Assembly: GCA_964486215.1 (NCBI GenBank)
Contig: CAZALI010000019.1
Span: 1 to 19,683, forward strand
Source: RUG343 sp964486215
Lineage (GTDB): Bacteria; Bacillota_I; Bacilli_A; RF39; UBA660
Direction: 5' to 3'
DNA length: 19,683 bases
The notes under the pieces are model-generated. The model did no database searches and had not been told where the DNA came from. It saw only the letters and a program-made list of their open reading frames with translations. A program made the position numbers and the translations under genes. The stretch's first letter is position 1. Each line of letters opens with the position of its first letter. Below, piece by piece: positions 8,496-15,589 of the stretch.

Positions 8496-9031
8496 TACTT
8501 ATCTTCCTCTAATTCTACTATTTCTTTCGCTTGAGCTTTTAGTTTCTTTAAACCACTATTTTTTACTAAATAATTAACATTCTTAATAGAATCTACTTCT
8601 GTTTCAGTAATATGCTTTTTCTCTTTATTAGTTAAGGTATTTATGTAGTTTTCTCTTTCTACTTTTATTACTGTACTATTATATTTCTTTTTTAAATTAT
8701 CTATTTCTTTTTGAAATCTAATATCAGTAATTATAAATGTATCAAAGAATTCTTTTAAGATATCCATATCTTCCATTAATCTTTTTATTAAGAAATCTTT
8801 CTTATTTAATTTATTTTGTATTATTTCTACTCCTAGATTTTGTAAGAACTCTCTAGGTTTAGCATTACTTTTCTTATCCCATTCAAAGTAATCTTCTGCA
8901 TAATGATATAGTGGATAAGTTACTTGCATTATACAAGGTTCATATTCTCTATTCTTTAACTCTTCCTTTAAATATTCTCCTAAAGCAGACTTTCCTGTCT
9001 CAGCTTTACCTGTGATTAAATATAATTTCAT
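8495..9031 (-). CDS. P-loop kinase of the deoxynucleoside monophosphate kinase type
   Basis: The 178-residue protein starts with a P-loop, GKAETGKS (8-15). REFLQNLG at 60-67 resembles the RxxLQxxG segment of the T4 gp1-like dNMP kinase family. IITDIRFQKEID follows, with D103, R105 and E109, a DxRxxxE signature typical of that group. Members phosphorylate dNMPs to dNDPs, and related proteins are common in phages and Firmicutes. Substrate specificity cannot be read here. It is the first gene after the T-box leader, with an excellent AAGGAGGT site 5 nt before the ATG, and it overlaps cmk by one base. The pairing with cmk supports a nucleotide-pool role. A generic NTPase is the alternative. Confidence 0.75.
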   Translation of the reverse strand: MKLYLITGKAETGKSALGEYLKEELKNREYEPCIMQVTYPLYHYAEDYFEWDKKSNAKPREFLQNLGVEIIQNKLNKKDFLIKRLMEDMDILKEFFDTFIITDIRFQKEIDNLKKKYNSTVIKVERENYINTLTNKEKKHITETEVDSIKNVNYLVKNSGLKKLKAQAKEIVELEEDK

Positions 9032-9049
9032 AAATACCTCCTTTTTATT

Positions 9050-9100
9050 AAAAAAAGACCATAATTAGGAGTGAAATTCACGGTACCATCCTAATGGTCT
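9050..9100 (-). terminator. T-box intrinsic terminator (attenuator)
   Basis: The arms AGACCAT-TAGGA (9089-9100) and TCCTAATT-ATGGTCT (9056-9070) pair around the T-box sequence, and the hairpin is followed by seven T on the minus strand (9050-9056). Forming this hairpin excludes the antiterminator, so it is the OFF state when tRNA-Ala is charged. Confidence 0.9.
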
Positions 9101-9229
9101 TAATTACAATAACGGTTTCCCGATTAGATTCATAAGGTAGCTTCTTAATATATACTTAACTATTTTCACCAAACATAGTCTCTCTAAAAAGTAATCTATT
9201 AATACTAGTCCTCACTCAATATCTAATAT
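9050..9229 (-). ncRNA. T-box riboswitch leader, alanine specifier (GCU)
   Basis: The leader precedes the dNMP kinase-cmk-alaS-holA operon. The conserved T-box AGGATGGTACCGTG lies at 9079-9092; its UGGU should pair with the ACCA end of tRNA-Ala. CCGTTAT lies upstream as the antiterminator partner. Stem I features include AGAGAG followed by a GGTGAAA loop closed by ACTAT/ATAGT. The specifier context GAA-GCT-ACC places GCU at 9139-9141, an alanine codon that fits alaS. Uncharged tRNA-Ala should stabilise the antiterminator and allow transcription of the operon. Confidence 0.93.
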
Positions 9230-9235
9230 ATTAAT

Positions 9236-9264
9236 ATTTTAACAAAATTACTCTATTCTTTCAA
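9236..9264 (-). promoter_or_regulatory. Promoter of the T-box operon
   Basis: On the minus strand TTGAAA (9259-9264) and TAAAAT (9236-9241) are separated by exactly 17 nt, a good vegetative promoter. The -35 overlaps no gene, but the 3' end of the AI-2E-type gene is only 5 nt away. Transcription would start near 9229, just before the T-box stem I. Confidence 0.65.
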
Positions 9265-9269
9265 TAATT

Positions 9270-10433
9270 TTATAGTTTTATTTTTAGAATATTTTTATTC
9301 TTATTTAATACTTCAAAGATAACTTTCATACTAGCAATAGCTGGAGTAGCTAGAATCATACCTATAATTCCAAAGAAATGACCAAATACTAATAAACCTA
9401 ACATAATAGTAATTGGATGTAGTTGCATTGTATGACCCATAATTAATGGTTGATAGAAGTAATTCTCTAGTGATTGAACAATTAGTATAGCAAGTATAGT
9501 AAGTACTCCAGTTATAGGAGAAATAGTAAAACCAACTACTATAGCAGGTATTCCTCCAATATATGGTCCAAAGTATGGAATTACATCAGTAATAGCACAG
9601 AATAAAGCGAATACTAATGGGGCCTTTAGGCCAGCAAGAGCTAGTCCAATACTTTGAGAAATAAATACTAGAAGCATTACTAGTAATACACCAGTAACAT
9701 AACTTCTCAATGTAGTATTTACTCTTGTGACTAATTCATGATATAAATCATGATATTTTTCTGGGAATAAATCTTTAATATTATCTTTAATCTTATGGAA
9801 ACTTAATGATAAGTAGAAAGCTACCATAATACCTAGTCCAAATTGAGCTGCGAATGTGACAAATCCTTGACCAAATTCGAATAAGTAGTTAGGTAAATTT
9901 TTAGTAATACTACTATCTAATTTACCAATACTTGAATAAATCTCTTTCTTAGTAATATCACTATTAATACCAGTATTTTTAATTACTGATAATAAGTTAT
10001 TAATAGTATGTTTTATGTCTTCTACTATATCTGGAAAACTAGAAATAAATTCTCTTATTTGAGAAGCTAGTTGTGGTGTGATTAGTACTATTAATGAAAC
10101 AGCTATTGCGAGCATTACTACATAGACAATAATTGTCGCAACAGGTCTATTCATTTTACCATTATTTATTAATTTCTTAATTAATGGATCTAGTAACCAA
10201 GCTATTACAAAGCCTATAAATAATGGTAATATTACTCCTAATAACTCTCCTATTATGTTAATTATATTTAACTTTTGAGCAATAATAGTAACTAATACTA
10301 TTAATAGTAAAAGCATAATTATATAAGTAACATTTAGTATCTTCTTACTTATCTTAAGAATTGAGTTTAAATTCTTGATGTTAACTTCTGGTTTCTTTTC
10401 TTCAGTCTTTTCTTCTTTTTTTTCTTTTTCCAT
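9270..10433 (-). CDS. AI-2E family transporter (integral membrane protein)
   Basis: A 387-residue membrane protein of the AI-2E_transport (PF01594) family. It has a Lys/Glu-rich cytoplasmic N-terminus and about seven to eight hydrophobic segments. The family core DVIPYFGPYIGGIPA is followed by QSLENYFYQPLIMG, HPITIMLGLLVFG and GIIGMILATPAIA near the C-terminus. Members include a reported autoinducer-2 exporter, sporulation proteins and Na+/H+ antiporter-like proteins, so the substrate is not predictable. The ATG at 10433 is preferred because GGTGAT lies about 4 nt upstream. A GTG three codons earlier (10442) is in frame but overlaps that ribosome site. The gene is divergent from the yigZ-like gene across a 64 bp shared promoter region, and no clear terminator follows it before the T-box promoter. 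Confidence 0.92.
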   Translation of the reverse strand: MEKEKKEEKTEEKKPEVNIKNLNSILKISKKILNVTYIIMLLLLIVLVTIIAQKLNIINIIGELLGVILPLFIGFVIAWLLDPLIKKLINNGKMNRPVATIIVYVVMLAIAVSLIVLITPQLASQIREFISSFPDIVEDIKHTINNLLSVIKNTGINSDITKKEIYSSIGKLDSSITKNLPNYLFEFGQGFVTFAAQFGLGIMVAFYLSLSFHKIKDNIKDLFPEKYHDLYHELVTRVNTTLRSYVTGVLLVMLLVFISQSIGLALAGLKAPLVFALFCAITDVIPYFGPYIGGIPAIVVGFTISPITGVLTILAILIVQSLENYFYQPLIMGHTMQLHPITIMLGLLVFGHFFGIIGMILATPAIASMKVIFEVLNKNKNILKIKL

Positions 10434-10449
10434 AATTATCACCAGATAT

Positions 10450-10458
10450 ATTGTATCA
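10450..10458 (-). promoter_or_regulatory. Extended -10 for the AI-2E-type gene
   Basis: Minus-strand TGATACAAT is a TG-extended -10 with no strong -35. The implied leader is only about 10 nt and consists mostly of the ribosome site. It overlaps the space holding the opposing -10 at 10477-10482. Confidence 0.45.
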
Positions 10459-10476
10459 TAAAATTAAATATTATTA

Positions 10477-10482
10477 TATAAT
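10477..10482 (+). promoter_or_regulatory. -10 element for the yigZ-like gene
   Basis: A consensus TATAAT lies 15 nt before the ATG at 10498, with GGTGAT at 10489-10494 between them. The -35 is poor (TTGTAT at 10451, spacing 20). The transcript would be nearly leaderless. Confidence 0.4.
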
Positions 10483-10497
10483 AAATTTGGTGATTTT

Positions 10498-11070
10498 ATG
10501 TATAAAGTTAGTAGTGATTATAAATTTGAATTAGAAGAGAAAAAATCTAAGTTTATTGGCTTTATATTTAATATTAATAGTGAAGATGAATTTAAGATTA
10601 AACTATTAAGTATAAAAGAAGAATATCCTAAAGCTACTCATTATGTTTATGCTTATAAAATAGATAGTATTATTAGAATGAGTGATGATGGAGAACCTAG
10701 TGGTACTAGTGCCTCTCCTATTATGAATGTCTTAGATAAAGAAAAATTAAATTATACTGGTATTGTTATTGTAAGATACTTTGGAGGTATTAAACTTGGA
10801 GCTAGTGGACTTGTTAGAGCTTATTCTACAGTAGCTAAAGAATTAATAAAGAATACTAAATTAGATGAAATAGTATTTGGTAAACTTATAAATGTTAATA
10901 TTAGTTATGATAAGTTAGATACTTTTGAATACTTAGTTACTAAAACTAATAGTAAGATTATTGTAGAAGAGTTTGGAGAAGATGTTTCCTGTGAAATAGA
11001 AGTATCTAATGATAATTTAAATTTATTTGAAAAATATAATTATAAAATAAAAAAAGATATTACGATGTAA
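10498..11070 (+). CDS. yigZ: YigZ/IMPACT (UPF0029) family protein
   Basis: The 190-residue product has the family signature DDGEPSGTSASPIMNVL followed by VIVRYFGGIKLGASGLVRAYS, and the N-terminal KSKFIGF seen in the YigZ/YvyE/IMPACT group. The second, ferredoxin-like domain (about 130-190) is shorter and less conserved. Family members are cytoplasmic and have been linked to translation or ribosome-associated control; the bacterial reaction is not settled. The start ATG follows GGTGAT with 3 nt spacing. Its stop codon lies inside a terminator hairpin shared with the converging small membrane gene. Confidence 0.92.
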   Translation: MYKVSSDYKFELEEKKSKFIGFIFNINSEDEFKIKLLSIKEEYPKATHYVYAYKIDSIIRMSDDGEPSGTSASPIMNVLDKEKLNYTGIVIVRYFGGIKLGASGLVRAYSTVAKELIKNTKLDEIVFGKLINVNISYDKLDTFEYLVTKTNSKIIVEEFGEDVSCEIEVSNDNLNLFEKYNYKIKKDITM

Positions 11071-11079
11071 TATCTTTTT
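11051..11079. terminator. Bidirectional terminator between converging genes
   Basis: A 13 bp perfect stem (AAAAAGATATTAC with GTAATATCTTTTT) closes a 3-nt GAT loop, with A/T tracts giving a U-tail in both directions. It contains the stop codon of the yigZ-like gene (11068-11070) and reaches the stop of the minus-strand gene at 11078. Confidence 0.9.
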
Positions 11080-11392
11080 AAAACTTTTTCTTTTTAATCC
11101 AAGTCTTTATTATATAGTATAAAAATATTATCATTATAATGACAAAGAGCCATTTTAAGACAACATTTATATCTCCTTTAGTATATCTATCTATGATAGC
11201 AAATATACTATCTGGGAAATACTTCCTTAAGAAAGAACTTAATTCTTTTAAACCAATATTATTCTTTATAAAAGTTAATATTCTTAGTAATATATCTACG
11301 ATAGCTACGGAAAATACAAAAGCACTAAAGTGTTTAAAATACATAGTTAAAGCAATTATTACAATTACAATTAGTATTATATCTATATACAT
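11078..11392 (-). CDS. Small membrane protein of unknown function
   Basis: A 104-residue product with a hydrophobic N-terminal segment (about 3-17), a second hydrophobic stretch (about 24-42), an amphipathic middle containing KKYFPDSIF-like residues, and a C-terminal membrane segment (about 82-97) before a Lys-rich tail (KKKKF). It is supported as a real gene by GAGGTGAG 4 nt before the ATG, an extended -10 just upstream and a terminator at its stop codon. I do not recognise a family. It is divergent from the plus-strand gene at 11511. The opposite strand also has an open frame but no ribosome site. Confidence 0.75.
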   Translation of the reverse strand: MYIDIILIVIVIIALTMYFKHFSAFVFSVAIVDILLRILTFIKNNIGLKELSSFLRKYFPDSIFAIIDRYTKGDINVVLKWLFVIIMIIFLYYIIKTWIKKKKF

Positions 11393-11410
11393 ATACTCAC
11401 CTCTATTATG

Positions 11411-11419
11411 ATTTTAACA
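11411..11419 (-). promoter_or_regulatory. Extended -10 for the small membrane protein gene
   Basis: Minus-strand TGTTAAAAT is a TG-extended -10 at a suitable distance from the ribosome site and ATG at 11392. The -35 region (ATGTCA at 11434-11439) is weak. Confidence 0.45.
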
Positions 11420-11456
11420 TAAATTCTTATTTTTGACATATATATTTACATTTACT

Positions 11457-11485
11457 TTGACTTTTTACTATATAATTAGTATATT
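11457..11485 (+). promoter_or_regulatory. Promoter for the plus-strand membrane protein operon
   Basis: TTGACT (11457-11462) and TATATT (11480-11485) are 17 nt apart. A consensus TATAAT at 11471-11476 is an alternative -10 without a good -35. A start near 11492 leaves a short leader with GGAGG at 11498-11502. Confidence 0.5.
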
Positions 11486-11510
11486 TATATTAGGATATGG
11501 AGGTTTGTTT

Positions 11511-12269
11511 ATGGAATATAATAATTATGAGTATGAACCTTATAAAGAATTTATAAGAAAATCAGTTAGTGGACCTAATATTTCTAGTACTCCTCAAGAA
11601 TATGTATCTAAAGATAAATACGATTCTGTTATTAATAAGGCTAATAAAAGAATTGTGGCATTATTTGTAGCTTGTTGTATATCAGTTGGTGTTGCAGTAC
11701 CTAGTGTGATAGCTGCATCTCTTCCAGCAATTAAAGATGCTCATCATAAGTATCAGATTACAGATGTACAACTGGATAAAGATACACAGAAGTTCTATGA
11801 AGATGTTATTTATCCTAGTATTAGTCGTGAAGGTAATGATCAACATGTAGAGTATGATTATAATTCTATAGAAGAGAAATTGCATACTTATGGTGATGGT
11901 GATTATGACAAGAATATTTATTTGGCTTTTAGTGAAGCTGAATATCAAAAGAAATTTCCAAAGTTTGGTGTAGAGCCTTTTGATATTAATCTTGTTCTTG
12001 CTTCTAATACTGATTATAGAGCTAGTGGATTTAAAGGTTATTTAAAAGATAAAAACTTCTATGAAGATGGTGCTGATATAGATGATGATAAAGCTTATAA
12101 AAAAGCAGTTGATAATTATAAAGATATGTGGCAAGCTAGAATATCTATTGAAGATAGTATAGCTATAGCTGAAGAGAAAACTAATGCTAAAAAAGATGAT
12201 CTTAATGAAATGTTTGAGGAACATAATTTATCAGCTGAGAGTAAAAGTAGTACTTTAGGAGGTAAATAG
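11511..12269 (+). CDS. Single-pass membrane protein of unknown function
   Basis: The 252-residue product has a cytoplasmic-type N-terminus (Tyr/Glu-rich, then KANKR), one hydrophobic segment at about 48-72, and a long acidic, soluble C-terminal part (about 75-252) rich in Asp, Lys and Tyr. This suggests an externally exposed domain. No cleavage site or anchor motif stands out, and no family is recognised. The ATG at 11511 is chosen because GGAGG lies 8 nt upstream; an in-frame ATG at 11433 would place the promoter inside the gene. Its TAG is directly followed by the ATG of the next gene, and the two share one transcript. Confidence 0.75.
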   Translation: MEYNNYEYEPYKEFIRKSVSGPNISSTPQEYVSKDKYDSVINKANKRIVALFVACCISVGVAVPSVIAASLPAIKDAHHKYQITDVQLDKDTQKFYEDVIYPSISREGNDQHVEYDYNSIEEKLHTYGDGDYDKNIYLAFSEAEYQKKFPKFGVEPFDINLVLASNTDYRASGFKGYLKDKNFYEDGADIDDDKAYKKAVDNYKDMWQARISIEDSIAIAEEKTNAKKDDLNEMFEEHNLSAESKSSTLGGK

Positions 12270-12482
12270 ATGGATATTCCTGTATATAATATTGATGATA
12301 AACAATACCTATTAATTGAACAAAAAGAGTATAATAATAACAAATACTTATTTCTTCTTAATAAAGAAGATGACGATGATTATCTAATTAGAAAAGTAGA
12401 TCCTGATAATAAGGATTTCTTAATACCTCTAGATAATGAAGATGAAGTTTACGAAGTACTAAAGAATTTAGTAGAAAATTAA
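12270..12482 (+). CDS. DUF1292-like small protein
   Basis: A 70-residue acidic protein. The pattern IPVYNIDDKQYLLIEQ then KYLFLLNKEDDD, and the final DEDEVYEVLKNL-like segment, resembles the DUF1292 family (B. subtilis YrzB type), whose function is unknown. Its ATG touches the upstream stop, with AGGAGG inside the end of that gene, so translation is probably coupled. In many Firmicutes the yrzB gene sits beside alaS; here it is in a separate unit. The stop TAA overlaps the following terminator. Confidence 0.65.
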   Translation: MDIPVYNIDDKQYLLIEQKEYNNNKYLFLLNKEDDDDYLIRKVDPDNKDFLIPLDNEDEVYEVLKNLVEN

Positions 12483-12505
12483 AAAAGATACTTAGTATCT
12501 TTTTT
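12481..12505. terminator. Bidirectional terminator between DUF1292-like gene and xseB
   Basis: An 11 bp perfect stem (AAAAAAGATAC with GTATCTTTTTT) with a TTA loop. U-tails form in both directions. It touches the stop codons of both converging genes (12480-12482 and 12505-12507). Confidence 0.9.
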
Positions 12506-12732
12506 TATTCTTCTATTTTAAACTCTTCTACACTACCATCTTTATTAACTAGTTTTGTAATAGCTTCTTCAGCTTTCTTTAGTTTAGCATCACATTTCTT
12601 AGACAATTCCATAGCTTTTGTAAATTCTTTTATAGCATCATCTAGTGGTACTTCTCCAGTTTCTAGTTTTTTTACTATTACTTCTAAATCTGATAGTTCT
12701 TCTTCAAAACTTTTATCTTTTTTTTCTGTCAT
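12505..12732 (-). CDS. xseB: Exodeoxyribonuclease VII small subunit
   Basis: The 75-residue protein matches XseB: SFEEELSDLEVIVKKLETGE, then PLDDAIKEFTKAMELSKKCD and KLKKAEEAI. These form the two helices that bind the large subunit to make the multi-subunit nuclease that degrades single-stranded DNA. AGGAGG overlaps the stop codon of the upstream small membrane gene, 5 nt before this ATG, so the genes are translationally coupled. It ends the mutS operon. In many bacteria it directly follows xseA; here two genes intervene. Confidence 0.95.
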   Translation of the reverse strand: MTEKKDKSFEEELSDLEVIVKKLETGEVPLDDAIKEFTKAMELSKKCDAKLKKAEEAITKLVNKDGSVEEFKIEE

Positions 12733-12741
12733 AATTACCTC

Positions 12742-12957
12742 CTATAAACTAAATATTATTAACGATAATAGTAATACTACTCCGCTTAGTATTATTGTGA
12801 TTACGTTGAGATTTGTTATTACAAGACTAAATGCTAAGCATATGCATATTATCGCAATTATGTTGGTAATAAGTTTGAATCTTGCTTTAGTCAATTTGCT
12901 TTCTTTTTCTAATGCATCTATTCTCTCTTCAATACTTTTTTTACTATCATCTTTCAT
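12742..12957 (-). CDS. Small membrane protein with N-terminal coiled-coil segment
   Basis: A 71-residue product with a charged N-terminus (KDDSKKSIEERIDALEKE, probably coiled coil) and two closely spaced hydrophobic stretches (about 29-47 and 50-70), ending in FSL. The ATG at 12957 is chosen because AGGAGA lies 5 nt upstream, beginning in the stop of the previous gene. An in-frame ATG at 12990 would overlap that gene and has no comparable spacing. It sits between a membrane-anchored protein gene and xseB. No family is recognised; its place in the mutS-xse operon is the only functional hint. Confidence 0.7.
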   Translation of the reverse strand: MKDDSKKSIEERIDALEKESKLTKARFKLITNIIAIICICLAFSLVITNLNVITIILSGVVLLLSLIIFSL

Positions 12958-12965
12958 AACTTCTC

Positions 12966-13910
12966 CTATTTTATTTGACGTCCTCCCCATTCTACGATGG
13001 TGAAGCCTTGTCTTTTTGCTTTTTCTAGTTTTTGTTCTTTGACATTAATTTTTTTATCTAGTGGTTTATAATCCATATATACTTGGATTAGACTATCTAC
13101 TTTGTGATCTATATTTATTTTGTTATAAGTTTCTATTTCTTCTTTAGTTCTAAATCTTATATAGTTATATTTATTATTTTCTAGTTTAGGTAACCAATAC
13201 ACTATAAATTCATTTGATTCTTTATCGTTTAATCCTAGGTAAGATAATTTTTCTTCTAAGAATTTTGTTGTATCTTTACCTGCTACAACAAAGCCAACTT
13301 TCTCATTTATTTTTGTATTATCAATACCTTCCCAATATAAAGCATAATAATTACGTTTAGTATTAATATCATATATATTACTATTCTTATCTACTATTAT
13401 TTCCCATCCATTATCATATTTTGGATATGAATGAGTTATTTTATTACTATTATTTAAAGTTATTTTTAACTTCGTTTTTTCAGTTGGATAGATATATATT
13501 ATAGGCTTTTTTACTTCTGTACTGCTTTCACTAGTAGTAATTATAATACTTATAAATGGAAGTACAAATATCATTATTGCATATAATATTAGGGCTGTTT
13601 TTGCGAGAGTAATAGTACTCTTAGGTAACTTAGTAGCTTTTTTAATAGCTATAATAAATATAATTATTGTGCATATTATCATTATGATATGTATATAATA
13701 TAAGATTTCACTCGATGTGATTGCATTAAGAGTATTATATATTTCTTTAGCTGTTTCATTTATATATATGCATGAAAATACAGCATCTCGCCTACATTGA
13801 AAAAACTTCTCAAGTATTTCAAGTATTATTGTAATTACTACTACTGATATGGATGCAATACTAAGTATTTTAATAATATCTATTTGGCCTTTTTTATTCT
13901 TTTTTTTCAT
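12966..13910 (-). CDS. Membrane-anchored protein of an uncharacterised KPxIYLYP-type family
   Basis: The 314-residue protein has three membrane segments (about 11-31, 70-90, 103-125) and then a roughly 190-residue domain probably outside the membrane. That domain carries KKPIIYIYP (134-142), SYPKYDNGWEI, YALYWEG, GFVVAGKDTTKFLEEKL, EFIVYWLPKLENNKYN and the end GFTIVEWGG (302-310). I recognise this combination as a widespread uncharacterised bacterial family often described only as hypothetical; no enzymatic role is known to me. The many conserved Trp, Tyr and Asn residues suggest a binding or catalytic pocket. Its ATG directly follows the xseA stop, with GAGGTGAT overlapping the end of xseA, indicating coupling. 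Confidence 0.8.
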   Translation of the reverse strand: MKKKNKKGQIDIIKILSIASISVVVITIILEILEKFFQCRRDAVFSCIYINETAKEIYNTLNAITSSEILYYIHIIMIICTIIIFIIAIKKATKLPKSTITLAKTALILYAIMIFVLPFISIIITTSESSTEVKKPIIYIYPTEKTKLKITLNNSNKITHSYPKYDNGWEIIVDKNSNIYDINTKRNYYALYWEGIDNTKINEKVGFVVAGKDTTKFLEEKLSYLGLNDKESNEFIVYWLPKLENNKYNYIRFRTKEEIETYNKINIDHKVDSLIQVYMDYKPLDKKINVKEQKLEKAKRQGFTIVEWGGRQIK

Positions 13911-15164
13911 TTAAATCACCTCGGTATTAATAGTACCATCTTTAAATTCTATATTTAGTTTATCACCTTTTGTTATATTTTTTACTGATGTGATTACTTT
14001 ATCTTCTTTTTTAGTAATTGTATAACCTCTTTGTAATGTTTTTAGAGGACTTAGTGTTTCTAGTTTAGATATAATATTTAAATATTTATTTTTCTTTTTA
14101 TCAAATAATACTTCTGGATTTTGTAATACTATTGAAGAATTTACTTTTTGATAATCATTTTGTTTAATATGAATTAAATTTATTAGAGAATGTTTTAATC
14201 TTTCATTTAGATTATCAAATGATAATTCTTTTGATTCATATATAGTTATTGGATTAGTAAAGATATAGTGTTTCTTTATCTCTTCTAAATGTTTTCTATT
14301 TAAAGTTATTTTGTTAGTTATAGATTTATTTAATCTGATATTTATTTGCTCTAAGTAAGATTCTACATCTTGTTTAGCAGGTACGGCTAACTCGGCTGCG
14401 GCTGTTGGTGTTGGAGCACGTAGGTCTGATACGAAGTCAGCTATTGTGAAGTCTATTTCATGTCCTACAGCAGATATTACTGGTATATTACAGTTATAGA
14501 TAGCTCTAGCTACATCTTCTTCATTAAAAGGCCATAAGTCTTCTATTGAACCTCCACCCCTGCCTACTATTAGTGTATCCAAGTCATAATTTTCAGCTCT
14601 TTTAATCTGTTCAACAATGTTTATATGTGCTTCTTCTCCTTGGACAAGAGATGGAAAAAGAATTATTTCACATAATGGCCATCTTCTTTTAATAGTTGTT
14701 ATGATATCTTTTATAGCAGCACCAGTTGGAGCTGTTACAACACCTACTCTTCTAGGTATTTTTGGTATTTTCTTTTTATGTTCTTCTCTGAATAGTCCTT
14801 CTTGTTCTAACTTCTTTTTTAACTGCTCGAAGGCAATATACAAGTTACCTATACCATCTTCTAACATTTCTTCTACATATATTTGATAGTTACCAGTTGC
14901 TTCAAAGACACTTACTTTTCCTTTTACTAGTACTTTTAGACCATCTTCTGGAGTAAATTTAACATTCTTAGTAGATGAAGCAAACATAATAGCAGATATT
15001 CTACTCTTTTCATCTTTTAAGGTAAAATAGAAATGTCCTCTAGAATGAGCTTTAAAGTTAGATATTTCTCCTCTTAAATAAACTTCATTTAAGTTTACAT
15101 CGTTATCTATCTTATACTTAATATATCTCGTTAATTGATTAACACTTATATATTTATCATTCAT
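13911..15164 (-). CDS. xseA: Exodeoxyribonuclease VII large subunit
   Basis: The 417-residue XseA has an N-terminal OB-fold (about 1-105, with VYLRGEISNFKAHSRGHFYF-like features). The catalytic region follows: RRVGVVTAPTGAAIKDI (138-154), GRGGGSIEDLWPFNEE (201-216), SAVGHEID (231-238) and DLRAPTPTAAAELA (247-260). The C-terminal part is coiled coil and ends with LQRGYTITKKEDK, as usual. With XseB it cuts single-stranded DNA in the cytoplasm, acting in repair. Its ATG overlaps the nusB stop by 8 bases. Confidence 0.97.
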   Translation of the reverse strand: MNDKYISVNQLTRYIKYKIDNDVNLNEVYLRGEISNFKAHSRGHFYFTLKDEKSRISAIMFASSTKNVKFTPEDGLKVLVKGKVSVFEATGNYQIYVEEMLEDGIGNLYIAFEQLKKKLEQEGLFREEHKKKIPKIPRRVGVVTAPTGAAIKDIITTIKRRWPLCEIILFPSLVQGEEAHINIVEQIKRAENYDLDTLIVGRGGGSIEDLWPFNEEDVARAIYNCNIPVISAVGHEIDFTIADFVSDLRAPTPTAAAELAVPAKQDVESYLEQINIRLNKSITNKITLNRKHLEEIKKHYIFTNPITIYESKELSFDNLNERLKHSLINLIHIKQNDYQKVNSSIVLQNPEVLFDKKKNKYLNIISKLETLSPLKTLQRGYTITKKEDKVITSVKNITKGDKLNIEFKDGTINTEVI

Positions 15165-15564
15165 TTACTCTCTCCTCATTATGAAATACTGAGTCAAGAA
15201 CACCATTTATTACTTTAGGCATAGCTTCATCAGAATACTTTTTAGATAATTCTATAGCTTCATTTATTATTACTACATTTGGTGTATCTGTATATAGTAA
15301 TTCATAGATACTTAGCATAATAATAGCTTGATCTATTACTGGAAGTCTATTCATAGACCATTTATCATTTAAATATTTATTGCCTAATTCTACTAATTCT
15401 TTTTCTTTATCTTTTACATTTTTAACAGTATCAACAATAAATTTATCTTCGGTATCATATTCTTTAATAATACTATTTAGATCATATTTATCATCTATTT
15501 TATCTAGTATTAGAGTTTGATAAATTATTTTTATAATTACTTCTCTTTTATCGCTTCTAGTCAT
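15157..15564 (-). CDS. nusB: Transcription antitermination factor NusB
   Basis: The 135-residue helical protein begins TRSDKREVIIKIIYQ and has the family segments MNRLPVIDQAIIMLSIYELL, NVVIINEAIELSKKYSDE and KVINGVLDSV. NusB binds boxA RNA with NusE to promote antitermination in rRNA transcription. ATG 15564 is chosen because AGGTGAT precedes it by about 4-5 nt; in-frame ATG 15570 and GTG 15573 lie within that ribosome site. A TATAAT at 15582-15587 could be an internal promoter after mutS. The gene ends in TGA and overlaps xseA. Confidence 0.94.
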   Translation of the reverse strand: MTRSDKREVIIKIIYQTLILDKIDDKYDLNSIIKEYDTEDKFIVDTVKNVKDKEKELVELGNKYLNDKWSMNRLPVIDQAIIMLSIYELLYTDTPNVVIINEAIELSKKYSDEAMPKVINGVLDSVFHNEERVNE

Positions 15565-15589
15565 ATACATCACCTACTATTATTATATC

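Noticed and set aside
11139..11411. Plus-strand open frame opposite the 104-residue membrane protein
   Set aside because: The minus-strand gene has a good ribosome site, promoter element and terminator; the plus-strand frame has none.
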